Below are positions 53,536 to 64,000 of a stretch of DNA of 64,000 bases, in pieces. The stretch comes from Malania oleifera (lineage: Eukaryota > Streptophyta > Magnoliopsida > Santalales > Ximeniaceae). Each line of letters opens with the position of its first letter. The first letter of the stretch is position 1. Under the pieces are notes generated by a model that saw only the letters and a list, made by a program, of their open reading frames with translations, ran no database searches and was not told the DNA's origin. The stretch covers positions 41,645,120 through 41,709,119 of the forward strand of contig NC_080421.1 of the NCBI RefSeq assembly GCF_029873635.1, read 5' to 3'. The translations under genes were made by a program, and so were the position numbers.

Positions 53536-55690
53536 TTTTCTTTGATTAGTAAAGGAAGTGCCTAAAGGGCATCAAGGGGATGCCACCCAAGTACAAGCAA
53601 ACAAAAGTAAAATTCATGGATTACATGGGTGTCATTCAAAAACAGTCCACTATGCCAATTAGAAATAATAGCAATCCAACAATCTTTGACAACATGAAGA
53701 GGCATAGCTGATCCTTCAAAAAATCTCCTTGTTTCTTTCTGACTGAAAAATGGCAAGGGAATTGAGGGAAAGAACTTTCCTCCTTTTCTTGATAGTGCAG
53801 ATGCCTTTCCAAGCTCATAACTCTTCCTCAATTGTTCTAGCATTAATCCGCTGCTGTTTGGTAAGGAAAATGGGCAGGCTCCAAAAGATTCTTGTTCAAT
53901 GCAAGAGGGTGTGCTCAACTGATCAACATATTCCAGACAAAAGTAGGAGTGTAGCACCTATTAATGAGAGACAGGCCCCTTTCTGGAGGTTGTCAATGGT
54001 AAGAATCCTTCCAAGAGTTGCCTCTCATGTGAAGTAAGCAATCTTTGTGGGGGCCTGTAGTTCTCCAGGTGCGCTTCCAGGGGAAACTGCTGCTGGATTC
54101 TGCCGGGAAAATGAGATATGTATACTAGGATCTGACTGTAAAGTTCCCATTTCTGTCTATTTCAGCTCATTGGTAGTGTTTCTTTTGTGAAATTTTTGAA
54201 AGGTTGTGAATTTCCCAATCGAAGGAATTCCTATCCAGGGGAATGTTCCAGTAAATCCCATGGTTTGTAAGATCAAGGTGCTTTCCAATAAGGGCTTCTT
54301 TGTCACAAGTCAATGTGAAGATGGAAAGGTATTTTTTGCTAAGTGGAGACTTGCCACACCAAGTATCATGCCAAAAGAAGATGTTTTCCCCGTTTCCCAG
54401 TCGGAAACAAATGAGAGAGAGAAAACATCCCATCCTCTCATAATGAATTTCAATACACCAACACTATAAGCTTCGCATACCTCTTGAGAGGCCCAACTGT
54501 TATGGTGCAGACCTTATTTAGAGGCAAGACTTTCTTCGATAGATAATTCTTCTCCTTCATGAATCTCTAGAGCCATTTCTTAAGGAAGGGCATTATTAAA
54601 GCAGAAAGAGATTTAAGTCCTAGCACTCCTTTTTGAATAGGTTGTTTAGCCACCCTCCATTTAACAAAATGATATTTAAATTCCTCACCCCTGCTTTCCC
54701 AGAGGAATCTCCTTTGAATTCCTTCCAACCTCTTAGCAATTGAACAAGGGATAGGGAAGAGAGACATAAAATAAAGTGGGTGGTTTGATGAGGTTCTCTC
54801 AATGAGGGTAAGTCTCCCACCCTCTGATAGGTGATTCCTTTTCCAACCAATGAGTTTCCTCTTAAATCTTTCCATGATAGGGTCCCAAACTCCCTCTTTA
54901 AATTTCGAACCAAGGAGCCCGAAATAGCTAATAGGAAAAGCCCCTAGATTACAGTCAGGCCCACATGGAAAGGCTCCCTATTCTTGATCCTCACTGGAAT
55001 AATTTCACTTTTATCCTAGTTTACCGCCAAGCCTGAGATTGCTTTGAACTTAAGGAGAGTGCACTTGAGTTGAGGATTTGCTGGGGGTCATCATCACAAA
55101 AAAATGATGATGTCATCTGCAAAAAGATTTGAGACTTCTAGTTCTCTACTTTTCATTTCCAATGCCAAGATCTTTGAGGAGGCTTCCTTCTATGGCTTTG
55201 ATAATCAAGAGGCTCAATACTTCTCATAACCATGATGAACAACAAGGGGGAGAGAGGACCCCCTTGCCTCAGGCCTTGAGATGAGCAAAAAAAAGAAAGT
55301 CCAAAGTGTAGCTATTAATGAACACAAAAAAAAAAGAAAAAAAAAAAAGAGATAGAAATACATTGATAGATCCAACTACAACAGAGTTCCCCAAAACCCA
55401 TTCTTTTGAGAATATGAAGGAGAAAATTCTAATTTACAGACCTCTCCTCTTTTCTTCTCCTTGCTGTAGGTAAGCAGATCATGCCTACTACAAAGGCATG
55501 CCGGTGCTGGCTGATAAATTCCAAAGATGCTTTTTAAGCCTTGCAGCAAGAACTTTGGAAAGGAACTTGTAAATGCTACGCACTAGGCTGATTGGGCAGA
55601 AGTCTTTAATGCTGCAGGTGCCAGCATTCTTTGGAATCAAGGGGCAAAGGATGAGTTGATACTAGTCATGAATCTGCCAGTTTGTTTAAA
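53536..55690 (-). mobile_element. L1-type LINE, 5'-truncated, minus strand
   Basis: The minus strand carries, in order, CPISLVRSIYKFLSKVLAAR (about 55,515-55,600), SQGLRQGGPLSPLLFIMV (about 55,235-55,290), NLFADDIIIFLCDDDP (RT catalytic F-A-D-D, about 55,085-55,130), KGVLGLKSLSALIMPFLKKW and the RNase H-like/zinc region LGNGENIFFWHDTWCG (54,380-54,425). Frames are broken repeatedly. The 3' border near 53,536 and the 5' border near 55,690 are approximate. It lies in what would be PCS intron 4. Confidence 0.82.
54567..54913 (-). pseudogene. LINE ORF2 C-terminal segment
   Basis: LKRKLIGWKRNHLSEGGRLT, SNHPLYFMSLFPIPCSIAKR and FLWESRGEEFKYHFVKWRVA are the standard post-RT segment of plant L1 ORF2. 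It joins LNGGW... in a second frame, so there is a frameshift near 54,640. Confidence 0.85.
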
Positions 55691-56640
55691 ATAACACAGG
55701 GGAGTGGGCCCACTCCTACTCAAAAGGAATCTCAGGCTCCCACTGGATTTAAGGTCGGGGATCCATTAACTCTTAGCCATGTGAGAAACAATGTGTCGGA
55801 TGGAGATAGAATTGACGCGTCATCTCCTTCAGCCGCTGCAGACAATGAAGGAGATGACCAACTAAACATTTTCCTGAATAACCATCCCATAATGAAAAGG
55901 TCAGCTTGACAGAATCCCCAACTTCATGTGGGGATAGGGATTCCAAAAAGGAAGAGGCAGCAAAGGCTTTTATGGTAGACAGCAACCAACTGGAAGAGGT
56001 TCTATGCTACAGTAAGGGATTGAGGGTGGTGTTGCTGCAGGCCTTCTCCTTCTAATGACATCCGTGCGTGAGGTAGCAAAAGAAGTTGGGGATGATGAAG
56101 TTGAGGTCAAGCTATCAGATTCGGAAGATGATCTGAGCTGTTTATGTGACTTTGAAAATGGTTTGCTAGTCGACCAGCTGTGGACTGATTTAGATATGGA
56201 AGGAGGGTGTAATTGGGACCAATTCTCAGAGAGAACTTCTGCTACTGACAATGAGGAGTTACCCTAGATGAGTTTATTTCCTTCACAAGACAGCATCTAG
56301 GAGATAGACTCTTCATTTGTCTTCTGACACTGAGCAAAAGGGTGTTAATAGCATACTCTTGAAAAGGTGGACCTAGTTGGAAATCCTCACGGTGCTGGGA
56401 GGGGTATTGATGGAGAGGTAGTTATTCCTCTGGACGATCATAATTCATCCAGATCAAGAAAAGGTATATTCCCCCTTCCCTCTCAGTCCTCTCTTTCTTT
56501 TAATGCTGTTTGCCACAAGGAACGTCTTGCTAGGGGCGATGCCTTTGCTTTCGGTCTAGGGGGTAGTGAGAGAGACTGCAAAGATCCAAACGAACTCCTA
56601 TATGACCTGGGTTTGAAACTTAAGATTTGGCAATTTTGAG
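55691..56640 (+). pseudogene. Probable LINE ORF1 C-terminal part
   Basis: Open segments read TQGSGPTPTQKESQAPTGFK (55,690s), VAKEVGDDEVEVKLSDSEDD (56,060s) and LPSQSSLSFNAVCHKERLAR (56,490s). They are acidic and low in known motifs. No zinc knuckle was found. The call rests on the position directly before the ORF2 start in the same orientation. Confidence 0.4.
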
Positions 56641-56874
56641 GTCATATTGGGTTTGAGTCCTAAAACTTACGAGAGGAGGAAAAAGAAAGTTCTGGAAGAA
56701 CAAGCAAAAATTTGATTTCTTCTATCAATTATGGGGGTGGATAGGGAACATGGAGAGGGGGTAAAGGAGTTAAATTTTGAACATTGTAAGTTGGAATGTT
56801 AGGGGTCTTGGAGATGTTAGGAAGAGAAGCTTTGGTTAGTGAGGTTTTGCTTAGGAGTTCTCTTGACATTGTAA

Positions 56875-57264
56875 TGTAGGACAAGAAGCAAGACCTTGGA
56901 AGGATCCTTGCTAGAGAATAATTAAGAAGAGTAGAATTAAGGAATTGTGAGTTAAAGTTAGTAGTTTATTATGTTTATTTAGTATTAATTAGTATAGGAT
57001 TATGTGTATTTGGGGGTTGTTTGTAATATTTGTGTAAAGTAGGGGTATGTTTGTAATGTAATGTAGTTTTATGGGTTTATGTGTAATTTACATAAAGAGG
57101 CTTTCTTATAAATAGTGTGTGAAAGCCATGATGTAGGCAGTTGTTGATGAATTTGGATTGAATTGAATGTGAGTTTCCCCCTGTTATCTCCTCTCTCCTC
57201 CCTTCCCCTTCCTTCCTCTCTTCTAATTTTTCCATGGCTGCAAAACATTGATGCTACCCATGCA
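56875..57264 (+). mobile_element. 5' LTR of the deleted gypsy element
   Basis: 390 bp with a TATA box TATAAATA (57,107-57,114) conserved in context with the 3' LTR, and a pyrimidine-rich U5 (CTCCTCTCTCCTCCC). Confidence 0.87.
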
Positions 57265-57269
57265 TCATT

Positions 57270-57281
57270 TGGTATCAGAGC
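57270..57281 (+). other. Primer binding site (tRNA-Met type) of the deleted gypsy element
   Basis: TGGTATCAGAGC begins five bases after the 5' LTR. Confidence 0.88.
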
Positions 57282-58350
57282 CCAACCACGAGCTCCATTC
57301 TTCCATTTCAGTCCACCCATTCTCCCTCACACTTTTCTTCCCTTCCTATTCTTCTTTCTCTTCTTCTTCTTTCTTCTCTGTTTCAGGTCTCCTGTTCTGT
57401 CCATAATTCTCTGCTGCCCAGCAGCTGTCTGCCCCTCTTCTTCTTGTCTGTTTCTCTTCTTCTTCTTCTCTCCTTCTCCTCTGTTCTTTAACCTCTCCCT
57501 CCCTCTCTGCTGCTGCTTCTTCTCCTTCTTCCATGATCTCCATTAATCTCTCCTTCTCTGTGAAAGAAAAAAAAAAAAAAAAGCCGAAAATCAGTTCTGC
57601 AATTTCAGAACTTTTGAGAAAATTCTAGCCGTCTCCCCATTTCTTCAAACACCATCTTCCAGCCACCATCCTGCAATACCACCAAAAACTGAACCCTCTG
57701 AAACCCTTCCCCTCAAAATTTCATTGCTGTTCGACCACCGGAGGACCTCCACACGCCGGCCAAACTTCTCCAGCTGCCGACCCCTTCAAAATCCACCATT
57801 TCTGGAGTCCTTTCGACATACAGCTGCCACCACTGTATTCCCCACCCCCTGATATACCCTCACCTGAAAGTCATCACCGGAGCACCATTGCCGGTGGCCC
57901 ATGTGCCCCACATGCCGACAACGGCGAATAAGAGTGTTTGCTAGCATCTCCTGTTTCCAGTCTCACGAGAAATTGCCCAGCATATTTTGGATTTTTTCTG
58001 CTATATTTTGAGCTGCAAGAAGATATTTTGATTGTGGACATAATATATTGCAAGCATATGCCATAATTTTTGGCACGGAACCCTAGAAATTGTCAAACCA
58101 GGTTTTGCTGCTGTAATTTGTGAGTTTTCTTTGTGAATTTGTTTCATTTCAGCAGGACAATCAATATGAAGGTGAATTGAAGATAGTTTTTGAGAAATTG
58201 GGAGTAAGGCTTGTGGAAAATTGTGTTTGAGGGTTGTTGCCTTGTTGGTGATATCTATGTTGCAGCATATATATCCATAAATTCGGCCACAAGGTGACAA
58301 GTTATAGGAAAAAGGAATGCCATTTATCATACCTTGGGCACAATTTCAAG
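57282..58350 (+). other. Leader of the deleted gypsy element
   Basis: 57,300-57,545 is almost pure pyrimidine on the plus strand (CTTCTTCTTTC-type). 57,590-58,350 is non-coding with no gag signature. Long ORFs across it are low-complexity. Confidence 0.55.
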
Positions 58351-58379
58351 CTCTTCAACATCCTTCTCAAATGAGGAGA

Positions 58380-58740
58380 AAAGGTTTGTAAACTTATTAT
58401 TGATGGAATATGTCCAATGAATTTTGGTTTCCATAAATGGAGTCACTCGAATGCAGCTTCATCCGGAACCCCACCCAGAGCCTTATTAGATGTTTTGGGT
58501 TGATAACTCTTTTGTACATGTTTATGAAAGATGTTTGGTTCCCATCCAAATGGGTGGATATTTGGCTAATGTTTGGTGTGATATCCTACCTATGAAGATT
58601 GGCCATGCACTCCTTGGTTCTCCTTGGCTAGATCATTTAGGTTTTACTCAAGGACATGAGAACACATATGTCTTTCACCATAATAGAAAGAAAATCATTT
58701 TCAACTCCACTGTGCCAGTGAACTAGGGCAAAGAATATGA
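58380..58740 (+). pseudogene. Retropepsin remnant of the deleted gypsy element
   Basis: KLIIDG (about 58,389-58,406, the degraded D-S-G-S site) is followed by HPEP-type sequence, then FWVDNSFVHVYERCLVPIQM, LANVWCDILPMKIGHALLGS and PWLDHLGFTQ. The order CLVPI...WCDILPM...H-LLG-PW is the C-terminal half of the Ty3/gypsy protease. Two frame changes separate the site from the rest. It is the only enzyme part left in the element. Confidence 0.75.
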
Positions 58741-59021
58741 CATTATTGATCAAGTCAGCTATTTTACTTGAAGACACTACAAGCAAGGCAATGAATGTGT
58801 TTGAAGACATCCAAAGTCCTTTAGACATTCCAATTATTGAGTTTGTCATTCTTGAGGTGCTTATTGATGCCAACTCTCAATTCAAGTCTATGATGCTGCC
58901 AAAGGATCATGGTCTCTTGTATCACTCAAGCGTTGGCTTTTAAAGAATCCAAGTTTGCTTGTCCCTTTTGATCCTCCAACATTTCAAAATGAGGCTGAAT
59001 TTTTTCTAGTTGGGCGAGAGT

Positions 59022-59409
59022 TGTAGGACAAGAAGCAAGACCTTGGGAGGATCCTTGCTGGAGAATAATTAGGAAGAGTAGGGTTAAGGAATTGTGAGAT
59101 TAAGTTAGTAGTTTATTATGTGTGTTTAGTATTAATTAGTATAGGATTATGTGTATTTGGGGTTGTTCGTAATATTTTTGTAAAGTAGGGATATGTTTGT
59201 AATGTAGTGTAGTTTTAGGGGTTTATGTGTAATATATATAAAGAGGCTTTCTTATTAATAGTGTATGAAAGCCATGATGTAGGTAGTTCCTAATAAATTT
59301 GAATCGAATTGAACATGAGTTTTCCCCCTGGTATCTCCTCTCTCCTCCCTACCCTTTACTTCCTCTTCTAATTTCTCCATGGCTACGAAACCTTGATGCT
59401 GCCCCTGCA
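59022..59409 (+). mobile_element. 3' LTR of the deleted gypsy element
   Basis: 388 bp, collinear with 56,875-57,264, differing by scattered substitutions such as TTGGAAGG/TTGGGAGG. It is preceded by GTTGGGCGAGAG, a weak polypurine tract. Confidence 0.87.
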
Positions 59410-60156
59410 TTTTTTCATTCAGGAGACTAAGCTTGAATCAGTCGATGGGAAGGTCGTTAGAGGGATTTGGGAAGGGCGCAATAAGGACTAGGTCTTTTTA
59501 CCCTCTCGGGGATTGGCGGGGGGCATTCTAGTGGTGTGGGATACCCGTACCATGTCCGTAGTGGACAGCCTAGTGAGTTTGTTTTCTATTTTAGACCGGG
59601 GTCATTGGTGGGTTTCTTCAGTCTATGGTCCTTCTAGGCCTTCTCTAAGGAGATCCTTTTGGGACAAGCTTCATTATGTCTCAGGTTTTTGTTCTTCTAA
59701 GTGGATAGTTGGGGACGATTTCAACGCGGTAGATTTCCTCGGGAAAAAAGAGGGTAGGCAAGGTTACTCCAACAATGCAAAATTTTGATCTATTTATTAG
59801 GGAGAGTGGCTTGAGGGATATTTCTTTGAGTAACGCAAACTATACTTGGTTGGTGGGCAGGGCTAGGGCTGTGGTTGGTAGACTTGATAGGTTCCTTTTC
59901 TCCAATGAGTGGGAGGAAGTTCCCTAATCTTTCACAAGTCACCCTTCCTAGAGCCACTTCTGACCATTTTCCTATTTTGTTGGAATCTAGGAAGGTGTCT
60001 TGGAGTCCTACCCTTTTTAGATTTGAAAATATGTGGCTGGGACGCGAAACCTTTCAGTCCTTGGTGAAGGAGTCTTGAAGTGAGGAGGTGGATAGGGGTT
60101 GGGAAAGTTTTAGATTCATGAGGAAATTGAAGAGGTTGAAATAAAAAATGAGAGGG
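59410..60156 (+). pseudogene. LINE ORF2 endonuclease domain
   Basis: FIQETKLESVDGKVVRGIWE (contains the QETK motif), then GLAGGILVVWDTRTMSVVDS, WWVSSVYGPSRPS, WIVGDDFNAVDF (G-D-F-N motif region), VGRLDRFLFSNEW and LPRATSDHFPILLES (S-D-H motif). These are the catalytic landmarks of the AP-type endonuclease that nicks the target. TAG replaces a Trp codon in NKDXVFLP (59,490s), and frames shift near 59,788 and 59,880. The end is cut by the solo LTR. Confidence 0.87.
60152..60156. repeat. Solo-LTR target duplication, left copy (GAGGG)
   Basis: Identical to 61,819-61,823. Confidence 0.85.
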
Positions 60157-61628
60157 TGTAATGCCCCGGTTCCAACTTACAGCCCAAGTGTTATTGTAGT
60201 GACGTCTGTGTACCTGATATACTTCTCAACAGATATACAACGGAAAACATAAACTATTACCAGAGTTCTAACTGCTTGATAGATACATATAGCTATTCCA
60301 ACATCCATATACAATATTGTATGATACTCGATGCATCCTCAAGTCTTACCACATTTTACAAGTTCTGAAAACCTATAACATAACCTACAAAATCGAGCTC
60401 GTGGAGACACTCACTCAAAAATAGATTGCTACCCTGCCCCAGTTCTTGCTAATCTCAACCTCGATAAGGACCTAAAAAGACAGTTTGTATGATAGGGTAA
60501 GACACCTCTCAATAAGGGACGATTAAGCTAATAATAGTGTGCGGCCAGCATGCTTTACGTGTTTAAAAAAAACATAAACATATATAATCATCGTTTCCGT
60601 AATTGTAAAATACATAGCCCATTTTCATCATATGAATAGCCCCATAGTATATAACAACAATTACATAAATGTACAGATATGCAGGATAGGACACGGCCTC
60701 AAACTCTATACCATGTATAAATCCCCACAATTGGGGTTGATGGTCCCTACTGTCTCAATACAGCCTGGGTTCATATAGATCAAAAGTATGGTGCCCACAC
60801 TGGCAACGGATCCGTGCCTACACTATCAGTCCCCAGTGTTCCTAAAGCATATCGTACAATTTAAGCAATTTAAACACTCATTTGAAATCATTTCACGAAA
60901 CACATCATTACGTGAAATCCGGCCCATAGTCGTCAAATAAACTTCTTGCATTTTCACAACAATTCCAGTATTTCACAACAACACCTGCCACACAGTTTTC
61001 CACATTCGAAAACAACCCGAAAGTAAATATAAACAATTAATATTACAATACGGGTTTTAAACAATGAAAACAACATTTTCAACCAGTGACAAGGTCTAGA
61101 ATGACAAGTACAATATTCTAAAAATATAACATTTGAATTTGACCAGTTGGTTTTGAAAATAAAGCCTGTTTATCGAACCGAGGCCTGGAAACCGTAAAAC
61201 TGCCGTAACTCGATATCTAAGAGTTATTTCAACATTTCAATCGATTCATATTGTATAAGTCACTGTATTAACATAACCCCCTTACTTGCGTGTGAATCAG
61301 AGTCTGAAACGATTCGGAACTCAAGCCTTAGCTTTTTGAACCCTGAACCTAAACGGTTCAGAACAATGGCACGAAAATCCCGAAACCTAATACTTGAAGA
61401 ACAACACTTCAGTATAATCTTGTATACTACAGATCTACCGGACCAAAAGCAAAAACCGACCCTTACCTCGATTTTTAAGAACAACTCATAAATCTCTGAA
61501 ACGAAATTCTGATCCGTAGAACCTGTAGAGATTCCTTCCTTGATCCACGTAGCGACGTCGGATCGTCGATTCCGGCAACAAAATGCCCAGAAACCTTAGA
61601 GAGAGAGAGAAAGAGTGGAGTTCGTGTC

Positions 61629-61668
<40 letters not shown>

Positions 61669-61818
61669 ATAAAGAAAAACCTAACTTAGCCTTTAAGTAA
61701 TCAAAAGAAATATCTCCTCCAAGATATTTATATATAAATATCTCAAAATATCATCTCCAAAATATCTCTTCCAAAATATCTCTTTATTTATTTATTTATT
61801 TTGGATCGGGTTACTATA
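60157..61818 (-). mobile_element. Solo LTR of a Tekay-type gypsy element inserted in the LINE
   Basis: TGTAATGCCCC...GGGTTACTATA, 1,662 bp, flanked by a perfect 5-bp duplication GAGGG (60,152-60,156 and 61,819-61,823). Removing the LTR and one duplication joins the LINE reading MR-G-WNREVFGDS. It shares segments with the LTR at 26,458-28,506 (TTACCAGAGTTCTAACTG) and with the Tekay leader module (AACGAAATTCTGATCCGTAG, and GGTAAGG on the minus strand at about 61,472). It has (GA)n at 61,630-61,665. Confidence 0.87.
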
Positions 61819-61823
61819 GAGGG
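61819..61823. repeat. Solo-LTR target duplication, right copy (GAGGG)
   Basis: Identical to 60,152-60,156. Confidence 0.85.
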
Positions 61824-63471
61824 TGGAATAGGGAGGTGTTCGGGGACTCTAGGGTTAAAAGTCACGCATTTTAGGTGAGTTGGTTGAGCTAGATGGTAGG
61901 AAAGAAGCTTTTAATCTCTCAGGGGAGGTGGAGCTAAAAAGAATATCCTTAAAGAATGAGCTGGAAGAGGTGATTTTTAAGGAATGTGAAGTTGGAGGCT
62001 AAAGAAAAAGCTTAAATGGGTAATAAAGGGCGATTGTAACAGAAGAATTGTTCATAAGTTAGCAAGCGGAAATTTGAGGAGAAATTCTATTAGGGATTTG
62101 GAGTTGGTTTTGGGCGGGGGGGGGGGGGGGGGAGGAATTATTTCAGATAATAGTAGGATAGCTTCGGAGATCACTAATTGTTATTGTAATTCGTTTTCTG
62201 AGTAAGATGATTATAGACCGAGAGTGGAAGGGCTAGAGTGGGACCTTTTGTCAGGTGATAAGATAGCTTGGTTAGAGAGACCTTTCGAGGAAGAGGAAGT
62301 AAGATCTATCGTCTTTGCAATGAATAGAGATAAAGCTCCAGAGCCGGAGGGCTTTAATTTGGCTTTTTTATAAGATGATAGGCAGTGATTAAGAATGACT
62401 TGATGAAGGTATTTAATGAATTTTATTGTAACAGAATTTTGTGCAAGAGCATTAGCTCTACCTTCATAACTTTGGTACCTAAGAAAAGCAGGTCTATCGA
62501 GATTTTCGATTATAGACCTATTATTTTAGTATCCAGTGTTTATAAAATAATCATTAAATTACTAGCTAGAAGTTTGAGTGTAGTTCTTGATAAGACAATT
62601 GCTAAGGCCCAAAGCACTGTTTTTTTTTTGGGGGGGCGGGGGGGTGGGGGGGGAGACAGATAGTGGATGTGATTTTGATTGCAAATGAAGTCGTTAAGGA
62701 TATTAGGAGAAGGAAGAAGAAAGGATTAATATATGAGTTGGATTTTGAGAAAGCCTATGATAGGGTGAGTTGAAATTTCTTGGACAAGATATTTTTCAAG
62801 AAGGGTTTTGGTCAGAGATGGCGGAGATGGATGAAAGGTTGCATGTCTAATATGTTTTATTCGGTGTTAGGGAACAAGGAACCTAAATCTTGGTTTAGAG
62901 CTAGGAGAGGGATTAGACAAGGAGACCCTCTTTCCCTTTTTTTGTTCTTCTTAGTGGCTGATGCCCTAGGCAGGATGGTTGATAGAGCTGTGGTTAGAGG
63001 TTTAGTGAAAGGCTTGCGAGTGGGGAGGGAGAAGGTAATGGTTTCGCATCTTCATTTTGCTGATGATACTCTCTTCTTTTTAGAGGATCATAGGTCATCT
63101 TTTTCAAATATTCTTGGGATTCTTCATTTTTTTTTTGGGATTATGCACCAGGTTTCCATGTGTCCATTTTACGGTCCACGTGACTAATCCTGCGCCCCTT
63201 CATATTTTTGAAAGGGTTTCAGAGGTAGGTTGTGTTGCCACTATTAATTTTTCAGAGGAGCAAGATAGGGAGTTCTCAGAGGTAGGTTGTGTTGCTTTGG
63301 ATTGGCTGCTATCATATTTAGGAATGCATTTGGGGGGTAATACTAGATCCGCTAGTTTTTTGGACCTTGTTATTGAGAGAGTGGCTAAGCAATTAGATGG
63401 TTGGGAAGGGTGCGTTTTTTTCTTTAGGAGGTTTGATTACTCTCATTCAAGCTTGTCTTTCTAGTATCCCG

Positions 63472-63517
63472 TTATATATATATATATTTTGTCTATTTTC
63501 AAAATACCCGTGGTGGC

Positions 63518-63548
<31 letters not shown>

Positions 63549-63580
63549 TCTATTTTCAAAATACCTGTGGTGGCTAGTAA
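63472..63580. repeat. Duplicated (AT)n plus unique block inside the LINE
   Basis: TATATATATATATTTTGTC followed by TATTTTCAAAATACCCGTGG and TGGCT occurs twice (63,472-63,517 and 63,518-63,580). The second AT run is longer. In other LINEs a single copy would encode the YLSLFKIPVVVA-type segment. Confidence 0.85.
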
Positions 63581-64000
63581 AATCAAGAGAATCACAAGTG
63601 ATTACCTTTGGTTAGGGGTGGGGGATGTTAGGGATCATTTGGTGAGTTAGGGGATGGTCTGTAGGCCTAAACAGGAGGGCGGGTTGGCTCTTGGTAATTT
63701 GGTGTCTAAAAACACGACTCTCTTGACCAATTGGCTTTGGCAGTTTCATTTAGAGGTCTCTTTCTTGTGGTATAAAATTATAAAAGGTAAAATTGGATAT
63801 GATGGGAACAGGTGGGATACCAATCTGGGTCTTAGATGTTCTTCGGAGAGTCCATGGAAAGCCATCTCTTAGATTTATTCCCTCTCTATTCCCCATGCTA
63901 AATTTATATTGGGTAGGGGCTATAATATTCTCTTTTGGAAAGACCTAAGGTTGGGGAATATTTTCTTGTCCATCTCTTTTCCTTGCCTATTTCAATTAAG

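Larger units (their letters stand above)
56875..59409 (+). mobile_element. Internally deleted Ty3/gypsy element inserted in the LINE
   Basis: Two LTRs, 56,875-57,264 and 59,022-59,409 (390 and 388 bp, TGTAGGACAAGAAGCAAGAC to TTGATGCTNCCCNTGCA), enclose 1.76 kb. The 5' side has the primer site TGGTATCAGAGC (57,270-57,281). The interior keeps only a pyrimidine-rich leader and a retropepsin remnant; no gag, RT or integrase is seen. The insertion separates VLLRSSLDIV and FIQETKLES of one LINE ORF. A clear target duplication is not visible (flanks TGTAA and TTTTT). Confidence 0.87.
55691..64000 (+). mobile_element. L1-type LINE, plus strand, interrupted by two LTR insertions; runs off the window
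   Basis: Three segments (55,691-56,874, 59,410-60,156 and 61,819-64,000) read as one LINE. They hold a likely ORF1 tail, the start of ORF2 (WNVRGLGDVRK-like, about 56,795-56,830), endonuclease, RT with HFADDTLFFLED and the C-terminal region. It is interrupted by a deleted gypsy element and a solo LTR. Frames carry stops, poly-G runs (62,116-62,132 and 62,629-62,652) and an (AT)n duplication. The left border, against the minus-strand LINE, is uncertain. Confidence 0.8.
61819..64000 (+). pseudogene. LINE ORF2 reverse transcriptase and C-terminal part
   Basis: Resumes with GWNREVFGDSRVK, then DKAPEPEGFNLAFL (about 62,330-62,370), YRPIILVSSVYKIIIKLLAR, LDFEKAYDRVSWNFLDKIFF, RRGIRQGDPLSLFLFFLVAD and HLHFADDTLFFLEDHR (63,045-63,093; intact F-A-D-D). 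After RT come a 20-bp direct repeat (TCAGAGGTAGGTTGTGTTGC at about 63,220 and 63,277) and a duplicated (AT)n-plus-unique block (63,472-63,580). QEGGLALGNLVSKNTTLLTN follows. The window ends inside the element. Confidence 0.87.

Noticed and set aside
55773..56267. Independent host gene on either strand
   Set aside because: Position and orientation just before the LINE ORF2 start fit a degraded ORF1. No host protein family was recognised.
57163..57546. 127-residue ORF rich in Phe, Ser and Leu
   Set aside because: It is read through a pyrimidine-rich retrotransposon leader. Low complexity, no motif.

Overview
This window looks like repeat-dominated nuclear DNA of a flowering plant, most likely a eudicot. 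It is AT-rich, full of (GA/CT)n and (AT)n microsatellites, and packed with nested plant transposons. One plant host gene is recognisable: a phytochelatin synthase (PCS) whose first four exons lie at 47,589-52,364. The species cannot be named from the sequence alone.

Layout. 1-12,728: the 3' end of a Sirevirus-like Ty1/copia element. Its LTR is split by an 8.7-kb Tekay/Del-type Ty3/gypsy element (2,766-11,430, minus strand, target duplication TATAT). A second Sirevirus-like LTR fragment follows, then a Cassandra-type TRIM carrying 5S-rRNA-derived sequence. 12,729-19,455: non-coding AT-rich DNA with tandem duplications and a solo Tekay-type LTR (16,712-18,796). 19,456-24,660: a broken MULE transposon interrupted by a 5'-truncated RTE-type LINE with a 16-bp target duplication and a (TTG)n tail. 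24,661-28,506: a truncated second Tekay-type element (gag, protease, one LTR). 29,550-46,117: two Tat-lineage Ty3/gypsy elements abutting in inverted orientation. Each has pol, an oppositely directed extra ORF with its own TATA box and introns, hypervariable tandem repeats and a terminal LTR. 46,291-47,212: a non-autonomous hAT element with a perfect 8-bp duplication, just upstream of PCS. 47,589-52,364: PCS exons 1-4. 53,536-64,000: an L1-type LINE on the minus strand, then a second L1-type LINE on the plus strand that is itself interrupted by an internally deleted gypsy element (56,875-59,409) and a solo LTR (60,157-61,818, duplication GAGGG).

How it fits together. PCS exons 1-4 encode the complete N-terminal catalytic domain, with Cys56, His162 and Asp180 in place. 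No exon for the C-terminal domain is visible downstream. Either intron 4 exceeds 11.6 kb, swollen by LINEs, or the gene is broken. Nearly all transposon coding regions carry stops or frameshifts. Many changes look like methyl-cytosine deamination, and several frameshifts sit in G-runs or A-runs. The least conventional signals are arrays of TCGTCGACGA-like palindromes just upstream of the LTR TATA boxes, a conserved GTAAGG splice-donor-like site in the LTR leaders, and the convergent antisense gene of the Tat elements.
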